From Actinophytocola sp035995025 (GTDB lineage: Bacteria; Actinomycetota; Actinomycetes; Mycobacteriales; Pseudonocardiaceae): 64,000 nucleotides of DNA. The translations under genes were made by a program, and so were the position numbers. Positions 22,717 to 31,060 of this stretch are shown here, piece after piece. The notes beneath the pieces were generated by a model that saw nothing but the letters and a program-made list of their open reading frames with translations, searched no databases and was not told the origin of the DNA. Location of the stretch: assembly GCA_035995025.1 (NCBI GenBank), contig DASYKY010000079.1:62001-126000 (forward strand), read 5' to 3'. How positions within the stretch are numbered: the first letter of the stretch is position 1; every line of letters starts with the position of its first letter.

Positions 22717-23720
22717 GGGCCCGGCGGATCGGCGCGCTCGTCGCGGTGCTGGCCGTGGTCACCGCGGCCGGCCTGTGGTGGATCTTCGCCGGCGACGGGG
22801 ACCGGCGGGTCACCGCCTACTTCGCCCGCGCGGTCGGTGTCTACGCCGGCTCGGACGTGCAGGTGCTCGGCGTGCGGGTCGGCTCGGTCGACTCGGTGAC
22901 CCCGCGCGGCGACCGGGTCGAGGTCACCTTCACCCTCGACCGCGACGTCCGGGTCGCCGCGGACACCGACGCCGTGGTGGTCGCGCCGAGCGTGGTGTCC
23001 GACCGGTACGTGCAGCTCACCGGGCTTTCCCGCGACGGGCCGCAGCTGGCCGACGGTGCGGTGGTCCCCGAGTCCCGCACCGCCACCCCGGTCGAGCTCG
23101 ACGAGCTGTACGCGAGCCTCGACACGCTCGTCACCGCGCTCGGCCCGGACGGCGCGAACTCCCGTGGCGCGCTGTCGGAGCTGCTCGACACGGGTGCGGC
23201 GAACCTGCGCGGCAACGGCAAGGCGTTCAACGACACGGTGCGCAACTTCGCGAAGGCCGCCCGCACCCTGTCCGGCTCGGCGGGCGACCTGTTCGCCACC
23301 GTCGACCAGTTGCAGAGCTTCACCAGCATGCTCGCCGGCAACGACCGGCAGGTGCTGAGCGTGAACAACCAGCTCGACCAGGTCTGGCGCACGCTGGCCG
23401 CGGACCGCGACGAGCTGTCCGACGCGCTGCGCACGCTGGCCGGCGCGCTCGGCGGCATCCAGGGCTTCATCCGCGACAACCGCGCCGGCATCAAGTCCAA
23501 TGTGGACAAACTGGCGAAGACGACCCAGCTGCTGGTGGACAACCGGGCGTCGCTCGCCGAGGCGCTGGACGTCGCGCCGCTCGCCGCCACCAACGTGTTC
23601 AACGCGTTCGACCCGGCCTCGCAGACCCTGCAGGGCCGCGCGATCCTCCTCGAGTACCTCGCGAAGGCGCCGCCCGTGCCGGTGCCGCTGTCCAACCTGC
23701 GGACCGGAGGTGGCCGATGA
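22713..23720 (+). CDS. mceD: MceD-type MlaD-domain protein
   Basis: 335 residues from GTG 22713, which overlaps the mceC stop. Anchor helix at about 5-22 (IGALVAVLAVVTAAGLWWIFAG), MlaD domain with FARAVGVYAGSDVQVLGVRVGSV and VVSDRYVQLTG, then a long helical region. It ends in a short GGGR tail overlapping mceE by ATGA. An earlier ATG at 22680 lies inside mceC and adds 11 residues without family support. Confidence 0.92.
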   Translation: MRARRIGALVAVLAVVTAAGLWWIFAGDGDRRVTAYFARAVGVYAGSDVQVLGVRVGSVDSVTPRGDRVEVTFTLDRDVRVAADTDAVVVAPSVVSDRYVQLTGLSRDGPQLADGAVVPESRTATPVELDELYASLDTLVTALGPDGANSRGALSELLDTGAANLRGNGKAFNDTVRNFAKAARTLSGSAGDLFATVDQLQSFTSMLAGNDRQVLSVNNQLDQVWRTLAADRDELSDALRTLAGALGGIQGFIRDNRAGIKSNVDKLAKTTQLLVDNRASLAEALDVAPLAATNVFNAFDPASQTLQGRAILLEYLAKAPPVPVPLSNLRTGGGR

Positions 23721-24760
23721 GGCCCCGCCTGCTCGCCGCGCTGACCGCCGTCCTGCTCGTCACGAGCTGCTCGTCGGTCGGCACGGACGGGATCTACGAC
23801 CTGCCGCTGCCGGGCGGCGCGGACCTCGGCGACCACCCGTACCGGGTCACCGTGGAGTTCGCCGACGTGCTGGACCTGGTGCCGCAGGCCGCGGTCAAGG
23901 TCGACGACGTGGTCGTCGGGCGCGTGGAGTCGATCGGGCTCGGTGGCCCGGACGGCTGGACCGCACAGGTCACGGTCGCGGTCAACGGCGACGTGCGGCT
24001 GCCGGCCGACGCGGCGGCGAGCCTGCGCCAGTCCAGCCTGCTGGGCGAGAAGTTCGTGGAGCTGGCCGCGCCCGAGCACTCGTCGGCCACCGCCCGGCTG
24101 GCCGACGGCGCGCTGATCACCGCGGACCGGACCAACCGGCACACCGAGGTCGAGGAGGTCTTCGGCGCGCTGTCGCTGCTGCTCAACGGCGGTGGCGTCG
24201 GGCAGCTGCAGACGATCAACCGCGAGCTGACGAACGTGCTGTCCGGCAACGAGCCGCAGATCCGCGCGTTCCTGTCCAATGTGGACAAGCTGGTGACGGA
24301 CCTGGACCGCCACCGCGGTGACATCACCGCGGCGCTGGACGGGCTGAACAAGCTGTCCGCCACGCTCGCCGGGCGCGCGGGACAGATCAAGGGCGCGCTC
24401 ACCGATCTCACGCCGGGGCTGGCGGCGTTGACCGAGCAGCGCAGCGCGCTGGTCACCATGCTGCAGTCGCTGGACACGCTGTCCGACGTCGCGGTCGACA
24501 CGATCAACCGCGGCCGCGACGACATGGTCGCCGACCTCGAGGCGCTGTCGCCGGTGCTGAACCGGCTGGCCGACGCGGGCCAGAGCCTGCCCCGGGCGCT
24601 GGAGATCCTGCCGACGTTCCCGTTCACCGACGAGGTGCTCGAGCCGGCCAAGGGCGACTACCTCAACACGTTCCTCACGGTGCGGCCCGACGGCGGTTTC
24701 ACCCAGCCGCTGCCCCCGCTGCCGCTGCCGCCCTCGGGCCAGACCACCGGGGGGCGCTGA
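23717..24760 (+). CDS. mceE: MceE-type lipoprotein with MlaD domain
   Basis: 347 residues. Unlike the other Mce subunits it is a lipoprotein: a short signal ends in the lipobox LLVTSC with Cys18, matching LprK-type MceE proteins. The MlaD domain follows (YRVTVEFADVLDLVPQAAVKVDDVVVGRV, LRQSSLLGEKFVEL), then a helical stalk and a Pro-rich C-terminus (LPPLPLPPSGQ). ATG overlaps mceD; the last base of the stop is the first base of the mceF ATG. Confidence 0.93.
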   Translation: MRPRLLAALTAVLLVTSCSSVGTDGIYDLPLPGGADLGDHPYRVTVEFADVLDLVPQAAVKVDDVVVGRVESIGLGGPDGWTAQVTVAVNGDVRLPADAAASLRQSSLLGEKFVELAAPEHSSATARLADGALITADRTNRHTEVEEVFGALSLLLNGGGVGQLQTINRELTNVLSGNEPQIRAFLSNVDKLVTDLDRHRGDITAALDGLNKLSATLAGRAGQIKGALTDLTPGLAALTEQRSALVTMLQSLDTLSDVAVDTINRGRDDMVADLEALSPVLNRLADAGQSLPRALEILPTFPFTDEVLEPAKGDYLNTFLTVRPDGGFTQPLPPLPLPPSGQTTGGR

Positions 24761-25986
24761 TGCTCACGCGTGCGGTCCGCCTCCAGGTGTTCGCGTTCGT
24801 CGTGCTCTCCCTCGTCGCGGTCGCGTTCGTCGGCGGCAACTACGCGGGCCTGGACCGGTTGCTGGGCGGTCTGATCGGCACCGACTCCTACACGGTGCGC
24901 CTGCAGCTCGCCGACGGCGGCGGCATCTTCACCAACAGCGAGGTCACCTACCGCGGCGTGGCCGTCGGCCGGGTCGGCGAGCTGCGGCTGACCGACGACG
25001 GGATGGAGGCCGACCTCGTCATCTCCGACGACGCGCCGCCGATCCCCGCGGACGCGAAGGCCGTGGTGGCCAACCGGTCAGCGATCGGCGAGCAGTACGT
25101 CGACCTGCAGCCGCACGCCGTCGCCGGGCCGTACCTCGGCGACGGCGGGGTGATCCCGCGGACGGCGGCGACCGTGCCGCCACCGGTGACCGACCTGCTC
25201 GGTGACCTGTCCGCGTTCAACGAGTCCGTGCCCACCGGCTCGCTGCAGACCGTCGTCGACGAGCTGTACGACGCGACCCGCGACTCCGGCGACGACCTGC
25301 AGGTGCTGCTCGACTCGTCGATCTCGTTCACCGAGACCGCCGCCGACCACCTGCCGCAGACCACCACGCTGATCGACGACGGCGCGACCGTGCTGCGCAC
25401 CCAGCTCGACTCGTCGTCCGCGTGGCGCTCGTTCTCCCGCAACGCCAAGCTGTTCGCCACCGAGCTGGCCAACGCCGACGGCGACCTGCGCCATCTCATC
25501 GGCGCCGCCCCGGCCGCCGCCACTCAGCTGTCCCGGCTGCTGTCGGACACCAACCCCGGCCTGTCGGTGCTGCTGGCGAACCTGCTGACCACGTCGGAGA
25601 TGTTCGACGCGCGCACCGCCGGGCTGGAGCAGCTGTTCGTGATGACGCCGAAGGCGGTGGCCGCGACGTCGACGTCGATCACGCCGGACGGTGGCCACCT
25701 GTCGGTCATCCTGCGGTTCTTCCAGCCAGCGCCGTGCGTCACGGGCTACGGCGCCACGGTGTACCGCAAGGGCGAGGACGTCGCACCGGGCCTGTTCGAC
25801 TCGAAGGCCGGCTGCACGCTGCCGAAGGGCGACGGGCGGCTGGTGCGCGGCGCGCAGCACGCCCCGCGCGGCGGCGTGCCCGCCCCCGCGATCCCGGGCG
25901 GCGGGGCGCGCATGCCCGGCCCGCTCGGCGCACCCGACCTGGCGGTGGCCGGGAACCTGGAGGAGCTGTTGTGGCTGACGAAGTGA
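24760..25986 (+). CDS. mceF: MceF-type MlaD-domain protein
   Basis: 408 residues: anchor helix at about 5-25, MlaD domain (YTVRLQLADGGGIFTNSEVTYRGVAVGRV, VANRSAIGEQYVDLQP), stalk, and a longer C-terminus with two cysteines (PCVTGYG, GCTLPKGDG) and a Pro/Gly-rich segment, typical of MceF. ATG 24760 shares TGATG with mceE. The 3' end overlaps by 16 bp the gene for an Mce-associated protein. Confidence 0.93.
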   Translation: MLTRAVRLQVFAFVVLSLVAVAFVGGNYAGLDRLLGGLIGTDSYTVRLQLADGGGIFTNSEVTYRGVAVGRVGELRLTDDGMEADLVISDDAPPIPADAKAVVANRSAIGEQYVDLQPHAVAGPYLGDGGVIPRTAATVPPPVTDLLGDLSAFNESVPTGSLQTVVDELYDATRDSGDDLQVLLDSSISFTETAADHLPQTTTLIDDGATVLRTQLDSSSAWRSFSRNAKLFATELANADGDLRHLIGAAPAAATQLSRLLSDTNPGLSVLLANLLTTSEMFDARTAGLEQLFVMTPKAVAATSTSITPDGGHLSVILRFFQPAPCVTGYGATVYRKGEDVAPGLFDSKAGCTLPKGDGRLVRGAQHAPRGGVPAPAIPGGGARMPGPLGAPDLAVAGNLEELLWLTK

Positions 25987-26507
25987 CGGCTCTGGCGAAA
26001 CCGAGCCGGTGGCCCCTGCGGGTCGCGGTGGCGCTCGTGGTGGTGGCGCTGGCGTTCGCCGGGTGGGCGGGCTGGACGTGGTGGCAGGCCGGGCACGACG
26101 AGTCGCTCGGGTACGCGCACGCCCGCGACGAGGTGCTCGCCGCGGGCCGCTCCGACGTGGCCCTGCTGACGACGCTCGACTCGTCCGATGTGGACGCCGG
26201 GATCGCCCGGTGGCTGACCGTGTCGGCCGGGCCGCTGCGCGACGAGCTGTCCGCGACCGATGCGAAGACCCGCAAGACCCTGCGCGACGGCGGCACCGTG
26301 GCGACCGGCCGGGTGCTCGACGCGGCGGTGAGTGAGCTGGACGTCCGCGGTGGCACGGCGAAGCTGCTGGTGTCGGTGGAGATCGCCACGTCGGTGCACG
26401 GCGGTGCGCCGGCGGCCAAGCGCAACCGTTTCGTCGCCGGGCTCACCCGTACCGGCCACGGCTGGCTGCTGTCCGCCCTCGACCAGGTGCCGCTGGGCAC
26501 GCAGTGA
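25971..26507 (+). CDS. Mce-associated membrane protein 1
   Basis: 178 residues: a short cytoplasmic N-terminus, one transmembrane helix (about residues 15-35, VAVALVVVALAFAGWAGWTWW), then an extracytoplasmic domain of the mce-associated (Mas) type with AHARDEVLAAGRSDVALLTTLD. GTG 25971 has GGAGGAG 5 nt upstream, inside mceF. In mycobacteria these proteins follow mceF and help assemble or stabilise the transporter; that role here rests on position and fold pattern. Confidence 0.8.
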   Translation: MADEVTALAKPSRWPLRVAVALVVVALAFAGWAGWTWWQAGHDESLGYAHARDEVLAAGRSDVALLTTLDSSDVDAGIARWLTVSAGPLRDELSATDAKTRKTLRDGGTVATGRVLDAAVSELDVRGGTAKLLVSVEIATSVHGGAPAAKRNRFVAGLTRTGHGWLLSALDQVPLGTQ

Positions 26508-26518
26508 GGAGCCCCGAG

Positions 26519-27097
26519 ATGACTGCCCAGCTCGATTCCGGGACCGACGCCGAGGTCGACGATCCGCCGGCGCGCGCGGACCGGTCGTGGTTCGGCTTCC
26601 GGCCGCTCGTCGTGGCGCTGGCCGTGGTGGCCGTGTTGCTCGCCGGCCTCGGTGGTTGGTTCCTGTTCCGCGCCGCGGACCTGCGCGCGGACCCGGCCGC
26701 GGCCAACACGGCGCTCGTCGACACCGGGCGCACGGCGGAGGTGAGCGCCGCGGTCACCACGGCGCTCAACCGCGTCTTCTCCTACTCCTACGACCGCACC
26801 GAGGTCACCGAGCGCGCCGCGGCCGACGTGCTGCGCGGCGCCGCCCGCGACACCTACGACAAGCTCTTCGCCCAGGTGCGCGAGCTCGCGCCGCGCCAGA
26901 AGCTCGTGCTGACCACCCAGGTCGTCAGCGCCGCCGTGCAGCAGCTCGGCCCGGACACCGCGACGCTGCTCGTGTTCCTCGACCAGTCGGCCACCCGTGC
27001 GGACTCCGGCACCAGCAGCGCGGCCGCTGCCCAGCTGTCGGTCACCGCGCGGCTCGAGGGCGACCGCTGGGTCATCACCGGCCTGGCCCCGCGATGA
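26519..27097 (+). CDS. Mce-associated membrane protein 2
   Basis: 192 residues: a polar N-terminus of about 30 residues, one transmembrane helix (about 35-57), and an extracytoplasmic domain (ALVDTGRTAEVSAAVTTALNRVFSYSYDRTEVTERAA) typical of the second Mas protein in mce operons. ATG 26519 is chosen because GAGGAG lies 7 nt upstream; the GTG at 26504 overlaps the gene before but has no suitable ribosome site. It appears to be the last gene of the mce transcript. Confidence 0.8.
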   Translation: MTAQLDSGTDAEVDDPPARADRSWFGFRPLVVALAVVAVLLAGLGGWFLFRAADLRADPAAANTALVDTGRTAEVSAAVTTALNRVFSYSYDRTEVTERAAADVLRGAARDTYDKLFAQVRELAPRQKLVLTTQVVSAAVQQLGPDTATLLVFLDQSATRADSGTSSAAAAQLSVTARLEGDRWVITGLAPR

Positions 27098-27185
27098 CCT
27101 GTCCGGCGGTGACAAACCCGCGCCCCGAAATTGTTCCCTGCGACACAAGGAAAAGAAATTCGAGGAGGTGTTCGCACAGTTTTCC

Positions 27186-27223
27186 GTTACCCGATTGTGG
27201 TCCCTGTTACCGGTAGGTAACGT
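27186..27223 (+). promoter_or_regulatory. Promoter with palindromic operator before the secreted-protein cluster
   Basis: GTTACC-GGTA-GGTAAC (27206-27221) is a perfect palindrome, with a further GTTACC half-site 20 bp upstream (27186-27191). TTGTGG (27195-27200) and TAACGT (27218-27223), 17 bp apart, fit -35 and -10 boxes, so the palindrome overlaps the promoter. The leader to the ATG at 27316 is AT-richer than its surroundings and carries GGAGAAAGGAAGAG. Confidence 0.5.
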
Positions 27224-27315
27224 ATTAATCGAGGGCCTTCCCGCCCCGACTCACGGGGAATTTCCGCAAATGCGGGTTCCGCGCGTGCAATTCGGAGAAA
27301 GGAAGAGATCGACAA

Positions 27316-27936
27316 ATGCGTAAGCGTATTGCAGGAATGCTCGCGGTCGGCATCACCGCACTTTCCACGGTCGTCGCCGTGGCCGGTCCCGCGGCGGCCG
27401 CGCCGCCGTGGAACATCAGCCCGGGCGGGCATGCGGACGGCACCGCCGGCACGACGAACCTCACCGTGGAGGACCCGCAGAGCGGTGAGATCCAGATGAC
27501 CTGCTCGTCCTCGACGGTCGGTGTCGACCTCGAGTCCGGCACCAGCGCGGACAACCAGCTGGCGACGATTCCGGCGTCGCCCGGAATTCAGTTCAACAAC
27601 TGCCTGCTCGCCGGGTTCATCGAGTTCTCCGTGCAGCAGGTCGGCACCTGGACACTCAATGGATCCAGCTACAACGCGGGCACCGGTGTCCTGACCGGAA
27701 CCCTCGACAACATCGTGGCCAACATTTCCGGCCCGGGTTGCGCGGCGACCGTTCAGGGTTCGGTGAACGGTGACTACAACAACGGTGCCGACGTGCTCAC
27801 CGTGCATCCGGACCAGACGTTGACGGTCGTGTCCGTGGACCCGGTCGACAACTGCCTCGACCTGATTCACGCGGGTGCCACCGCCGCGTTCGACGGTGCG
27901 TACTCGGTGAGCCCCGGCCAGGAGATCACCGGCTGA
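27316..27936 (+). CDS. Secreted protein of unknown function (206 aa)
   Basis: The start MRKRIAG is followed by a hydrophobic core and a cleavage site near AAAA-PPW (about residue 29), so it is exported. The mature part (about 177 residues) is rich in Thr, Ser, Asn and Gly, with four Cys (TCSSS, NNCLL, GPGCA, DNCLD), suggesting two disulphides in a beta-rich fold. No family is recognised. It heads a run of three exported proteins that directly follows the mce operon, and has its own promoter/operator (27186-27223), so it may be regulated apart from mce. Confidence 0.75.
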   Translation: MRKRIAGMLAVGITALSTVVAVAGPAAAAPPWNISPGGHADGTAGTTNLTVEDPQSGEIQMTCSSSTVGVDLESGTSADNQLATIPASPGIQFNNCLLAGFIEFSVQQVGTWTLNGSSYNAGTGVLTGTLDNIVANISGPGCAATVQGSVNGDYNNGADVLTVHPDQTLTVVSVDPVDNCLDLIHAGATAAFDGAYSVSPGQEITG

Positions 27937-27997
27937 CCCGTCGCGGGCCCGCCTTCCCGCAGGGCGGGCCCGCGTCCCGACAACCGCGGAGGGAACG

Positions 27998-29407
27998 ATG
28001 CGCAGGACGGTGCTGCTGGCGCTGCCGGTCGTGGCCGGTGTAGCGCTGGCCGCGTTCGGCCCGGGCACGCCGGTGCGCGCCGCCGCGCCCGACGTGTCGC
28101 ATGTGGACCGCACGCTCGGCTACCGCTGCCAGTTCCCGTCCGGCGAGCAGCCCGTCGACCTGCGGGTCACCGCGGACGTCCCGCTGACCGGCACGGTGGG
28201 CGCGCCGGTGACGCCGGCCGCGGCCGGCGTCACGGTGACGCTCACCGGCCCGGCGCTGGCCGACCTGACCGGTGCCGGAGCGGCGTCGGCGAGCGCGGTC
28301 GTGCGCCTCGAGGCGGCCGTCACCCAGCAGGGCACCGCCGCCACGGCCACCTGGTCGGGCGCGCGGACCGACCCGGTCGCGGTGCCGGCGGGGGAGAACC
28401 CCGTGCTGGCACTGGACGTCCCGCTCGAGACCCCGCCGCCGGTGGTCGCCGCCGCGGCCGGGGAGGTGTCGGTGGCGGCGGGTGGGCTGACCGTCGTGCT
28501 GACCGGCTACACGGCGGACGGCACGGTGACCGAGCCGCCGAGCATCGAGGTGAGCTGCGTGCTCGCCCCGGACCAGGACCCCGGCCTCGCCGTGATCACG
28601 GTGTCCGATGTGGACACCCCGGGTTCGCCGGCGCCGCCCGCGCCGCCGGGCTCGGTGGTCGTCGGCCCCGGCGCGCCGCGCCCGCCGGCGGTGGCGTCGC
28701 CCCGGGTGGAGATCCCGCCCGACTGCCACGTCATCGACCCGCCGCCCGACCACGCGGCGATCGCCCGGTACTGCGCGAACGTCACGGGCTACGCGAACGT
28801 CGCGAAGCTCGGCGCGGCCGTGCTGCAGCCGCTGGGCATCGTCAACATCGGGCCTACGAACTTCTACCTCTGCGACCCGGCGCCGACCCGCTGTCAGCAG
28901 GCGAACCTCCTCGCGAACCACGGGGGCCGGCCCGTGCTGCCCGAGTCCACCTCGACGTTCCTGCCGTTCGGCTTCGTGCCGACCAAGGCGAAGATGCAGC
29001 TGACGCAGATCGGGCTCGGCTTCGCGGACATCAAGTTGAACCTCACCGACCCGACCGGCGTGACCAACAGCGCGACGGTCACCGGCGGCTTCACCGCCCG
29101 GCTCTACGAGGCGGAGGTCAACGGCGTCGCGCTGGACCTCGGACCGAACTGCCGGACGTCGGTCCCGATCGAGATCGAGGTGCACGGCAAGCCACCGACG
29201 TACCTGCTGACCGGCGGCGGGCCGCTGAGCGGCACGCTGACGATCCCGCCGTTCACCGGCTGTGGGGTGGCGGAGGACCTCGACCCGCTGATCACCGGCC
29301 TGGTGTCGGGCGGCGGGAACGTCGTGAAGCTGACGCAGGGATCGATCTGCACGCTCACCGGCTCGAACAACGGGTGCCCGCCCGAGGAGCCGATTCCCGA
29401 GACCTGA
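27998..29407 (+). CDS. Secreted DUF6801-like protein (469 aa)
   Basis: Signal peptide (MRRTVLLALPVVAGVALAAF) with cleavage near residue 29. Just after it comes LGYRCQFPSGEQPVDLRVTA, which resembles the start of DUF6801 proteins found near mce loci in Nocardia-like bacteria. A Pro/Ala/Gly linker near residues 205-240 separates two halves; the second half has six or more Cys (PDCHVID, RYCANV, YLCDPAPTRCQQ, NCRTS, TGCGV, SICTLTG) and many Thr/Gly. Function unknown; probably a cell-surface or secreted beta-sandwich protein. The ATG follows GGAGGG and lies 61 bp after the gene before. Confidence 0.7.
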   Translation: MRRTVLLALPVVAGVALAAFGPGTPVRAAAPDVSHVDRTLGYRCQFPSGEQPVDLRVTADVPLTGTVGAPVTPAAAGVTVTLTGPALADLTGAGAASASAVVRLEAAVTQQGTAATATWSGARTDPVAVPAGENPVLALDVPLETPPPVVAAAAGEVSVAAGGLTVVLTGYTADGTVTEPPSIEVSCVLAPDQDPGLAVITVSDVDTPGSPAPPAPPGSVVVGPGAPRPPAVASPRVEIPPDCHVIDPPPDHAAIARYCANVTGYANVAKLGAAVLQPLGIVNIGPTNFYLCDPAPTRCQQANLLANHGGRPVLPESTSTFLPFGFVPTKAKMQLTQIGLGFADIKLNLTDPTGVTNSATVTGGFTARLYEAEVNGVALDLGPNCRTSVPIEIEVHGKPPTYLLTGGGPLSGTLTIPPFTGCGVAEDLDPLITGLVSGGGNVVKLTQGSICTLTGSNNGCPPEEPIPET

Positions 29408-29416
29408 GAGGTGATC

Positions 29417-30328
29417 ATGAGACGGGTGTTACTGATAGCCGTGTCGTTGGCCGCGTGCGCCGCCGTGGCCGCGCCGGCGGTCGCTGTCGCCGCCCCGGCG
29501 GGTGAATGGGCCGCGTTCTCCGGCTGCCCGGTCGACGACCCGGCGATGCTGGCGGCCGACGGCGCGTCGGTGATCGCCGCGTGCCTGGGTGGCGGCGCTC
29601 CCAGCGGCACAATCACGTTGGGCGGCACGACGATGTCGGTCGGTGCGGTGCGCCTGCAGTTCGGCGCACTGAACCAGAGCGGGACGTACTCGCTCGTCCA
29701 GCCTTCTTCCGGCGGTCTGTCCGGCGACCCCATCACCGTGCCGGGCGGCCTGCTGGGCCTGATGTGCCCGAGTGACATCCCGGTCATCTCCCAGATCTGC
29801 GGCGCGGTCGTGGGCAGCCCGCTGAACACGGTGACCGCGTCCCTGGAACCGGCCGGCCAGGTCACGGACTTCGACCTGTCGGCCGCGGTCGCCACCGGTC
29901 GTCCGATCATGACGCTGCCGGTGAAGATCCACCTGCAGAACCCCTTCCTGGACCGCGCGTGCTACATCGGCTCCAACAGCGACCCGCTGGTCCTGAAGGT
30001 TGCCAACCAGAACCGCCCGACCGCCAAGTTCGTCCGCTTCGACGCCGACGGCACCCCGAACCCGGCGGGCGAGATGAACTACACGGACCTGTCCGGCGCG
30101 ACGGTCGCGGACACCACGTTCGCCGTGCCCGCGGCCCGCGACTGCGGCCTGTTCGGCCTGATCGACTCGGTCGTCAACGCGCGCCAGGGCCTCCCGTCCC
30201 CGTCGGGTGCGAACAGCCTGACCCTGTCGTCGACCGGCTTCCGCGTAGGCGGCTTCGCCAACCCGGGCGCGTTCGCGCCCACCCAGGGCGCACAGCTGGC
30301 ATCTCGCTGGCACGCGGCGGCGGGCTGA
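29417..30328 (+). CDS. Secreted protein of unknown function (303 aa)
   Basis: Signal peptide of about 27 residues (MRRVLLIAVSLAACAAVAA..AVA-AP), then a mature domain with paired Cys (GCPVDD and AACLGGG; MCPSD and QICGA; RACYIG; RDCGLFG). No domain is recognised. ATG 29417 has GAGAGG 5 nt before it. It lies 9 bp after the gene before, so the last two secreted proteins are in one transcript, closed by the strong terminator at 30334. Confidence 0.72.
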   Translation: MRRVLLIAVSLAACAAVAAPAVAVAAPAGEWAAFSGCPVDDPAMLAADGASVIAACLGGGAPSGTITLGGTTMSVGAVRLQFGALNQSGTYSLVQPSSGGLSGDPITVPGGLLGLMCPSDIPVISQICGAVVGSPLNTVTASLEPAGQVTDFDLSAAVATGRPIMTLPVKIHLQNPFLDRACYIGSNSDPLVLKVANQNRPTAKFVRFDADGTPNPAGEMNYTDLSGATVADTTFAVPAARDCGLFGLIDSVVNARQGLPSPSGANSLTLSSTGFRVGGFANPGAFAPTQGAQLASRWHAAAG

Positions 30329-30333
30329 AAGAC

Positions 30334-30386
30334 CACACCGGCCGGCGCTTCCCTCCCCCGCACCTCCGGAAGCGCCGCCCGGTGTG
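30334..30386 (+). terminator. Long hairpin terminator
   Basis: CACACCGG-C-CGGCGCTTCC pairs with GGAAGCGCCG-C-CCGGTGTG (18 bp plus one internal C/C mismatch). CTTTGTCC follows. It ends the secreted-protein operon and faces the convergent kinase gene. Confidence 0.85.
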
Positions 30387-30416
30387 CTTTGTCCACAACC
30401 GCGAGCCGGCACGGGG

Positions 30417-30977
30417 TCAGGTGTTGACGAACGCCACGACCTCGTCGAGTCCGGGGGCATAGCCGTCCGCGGTGTCGACCTCGATCCAGGGTGCGTCGAC
30501 CGATACCCGATCGAACGCGTGGTGCGTGCGTGCGTAGGTTGCCGCGTCGGCGGGCGCGCGGTCGCCGTGCGCTCGACGCAGTGGGTTCTCCTCCCGCCGG
30601 CGCTTCACTCGCGCCAGCGCCACATCGGCTCCGACCAGGCAGTGCACGACGCGGACCCGGGCGAGGCCGCGCAGCGGTTCCAGACCGGGCCGCCAGAGCC
30701 GATCCTGGAAGGCTGCCTCGGCGACCGTCGTCACGCCGGCCTTGAGCAGCAACTCCAGCACGCCGAAGAAAGTCGGCAAGGTCCGCATGCTCAGCTCGTC
30801 CCGCTCGCCCGGGATGACCTCGGGCCTGGCATGGACCATGCCCTCCTTGATCTCGTCCCGGCAGATCGCGGGGCAGCCCACCGCCCGTGCGAGGGCGTGC
30901 GCGAGCGTCGTCTTGCCTGCTCCGGCTGGACCGCTCACCACGACAAGGGTGGGAGACCTGGACACCCCCGCAACCAT
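30417..30977 (-). CDS. P-loop AAA/adenylate-kinase-like protein
   Basis: 186 residues with Walker A SGPAGAGKTTLA near the N-terminus and a short nucleotide-kinase-like fold (ICRDEIKEGMVHA, VVHCLVGADVALARVKRRREENP with a lid-like Arg cluster). It resembles the small predicted kinases of the Zeta-toxin/AAA_33 type that phosphorylate small molecules; the substrate cannot be told. ATG 30977 is annotated; a TATGGT box followed 7 nt later by GTG at 30965 would give a leaderless start four codons further in. Single gene, convergent to the secreted-protein operon. Confidence 0.7.
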   Translation of the reverse strand: MVAGVSRSPTLVVVSGPAGAGKTTLAHALARAVGCPAICRDEIKEGMVHARPEVIPGERDELSMRTLPTFFGVLELLLKAGVTTVAEAAFQDRLWRPGLEPLRGLARVRVVHCLVGADVALARVKRRREENPLRRAHGDRAPADAATYARTHHAFDRVSVDAPWIEVDTADGYAPGLDEVVAFVNT

Positions 30978-31060
30978 ACCGCCGGCGACCACCGGATCGC
31001 TGTGCCCCAACCGGCAACCGTGCGAGAAACCCCTAGCGGCCAACCCCTACCGGCCAACCG

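Noticed and set aside
24760..26507. Frameshift or fusion at the mceF/Mas junction, suggested by the 16-bp overlap
   Set aside because: The overlap has a good Shine-Dalgarno sequence inside mceF and both products have normal length, so it is ordinary translational coupling.
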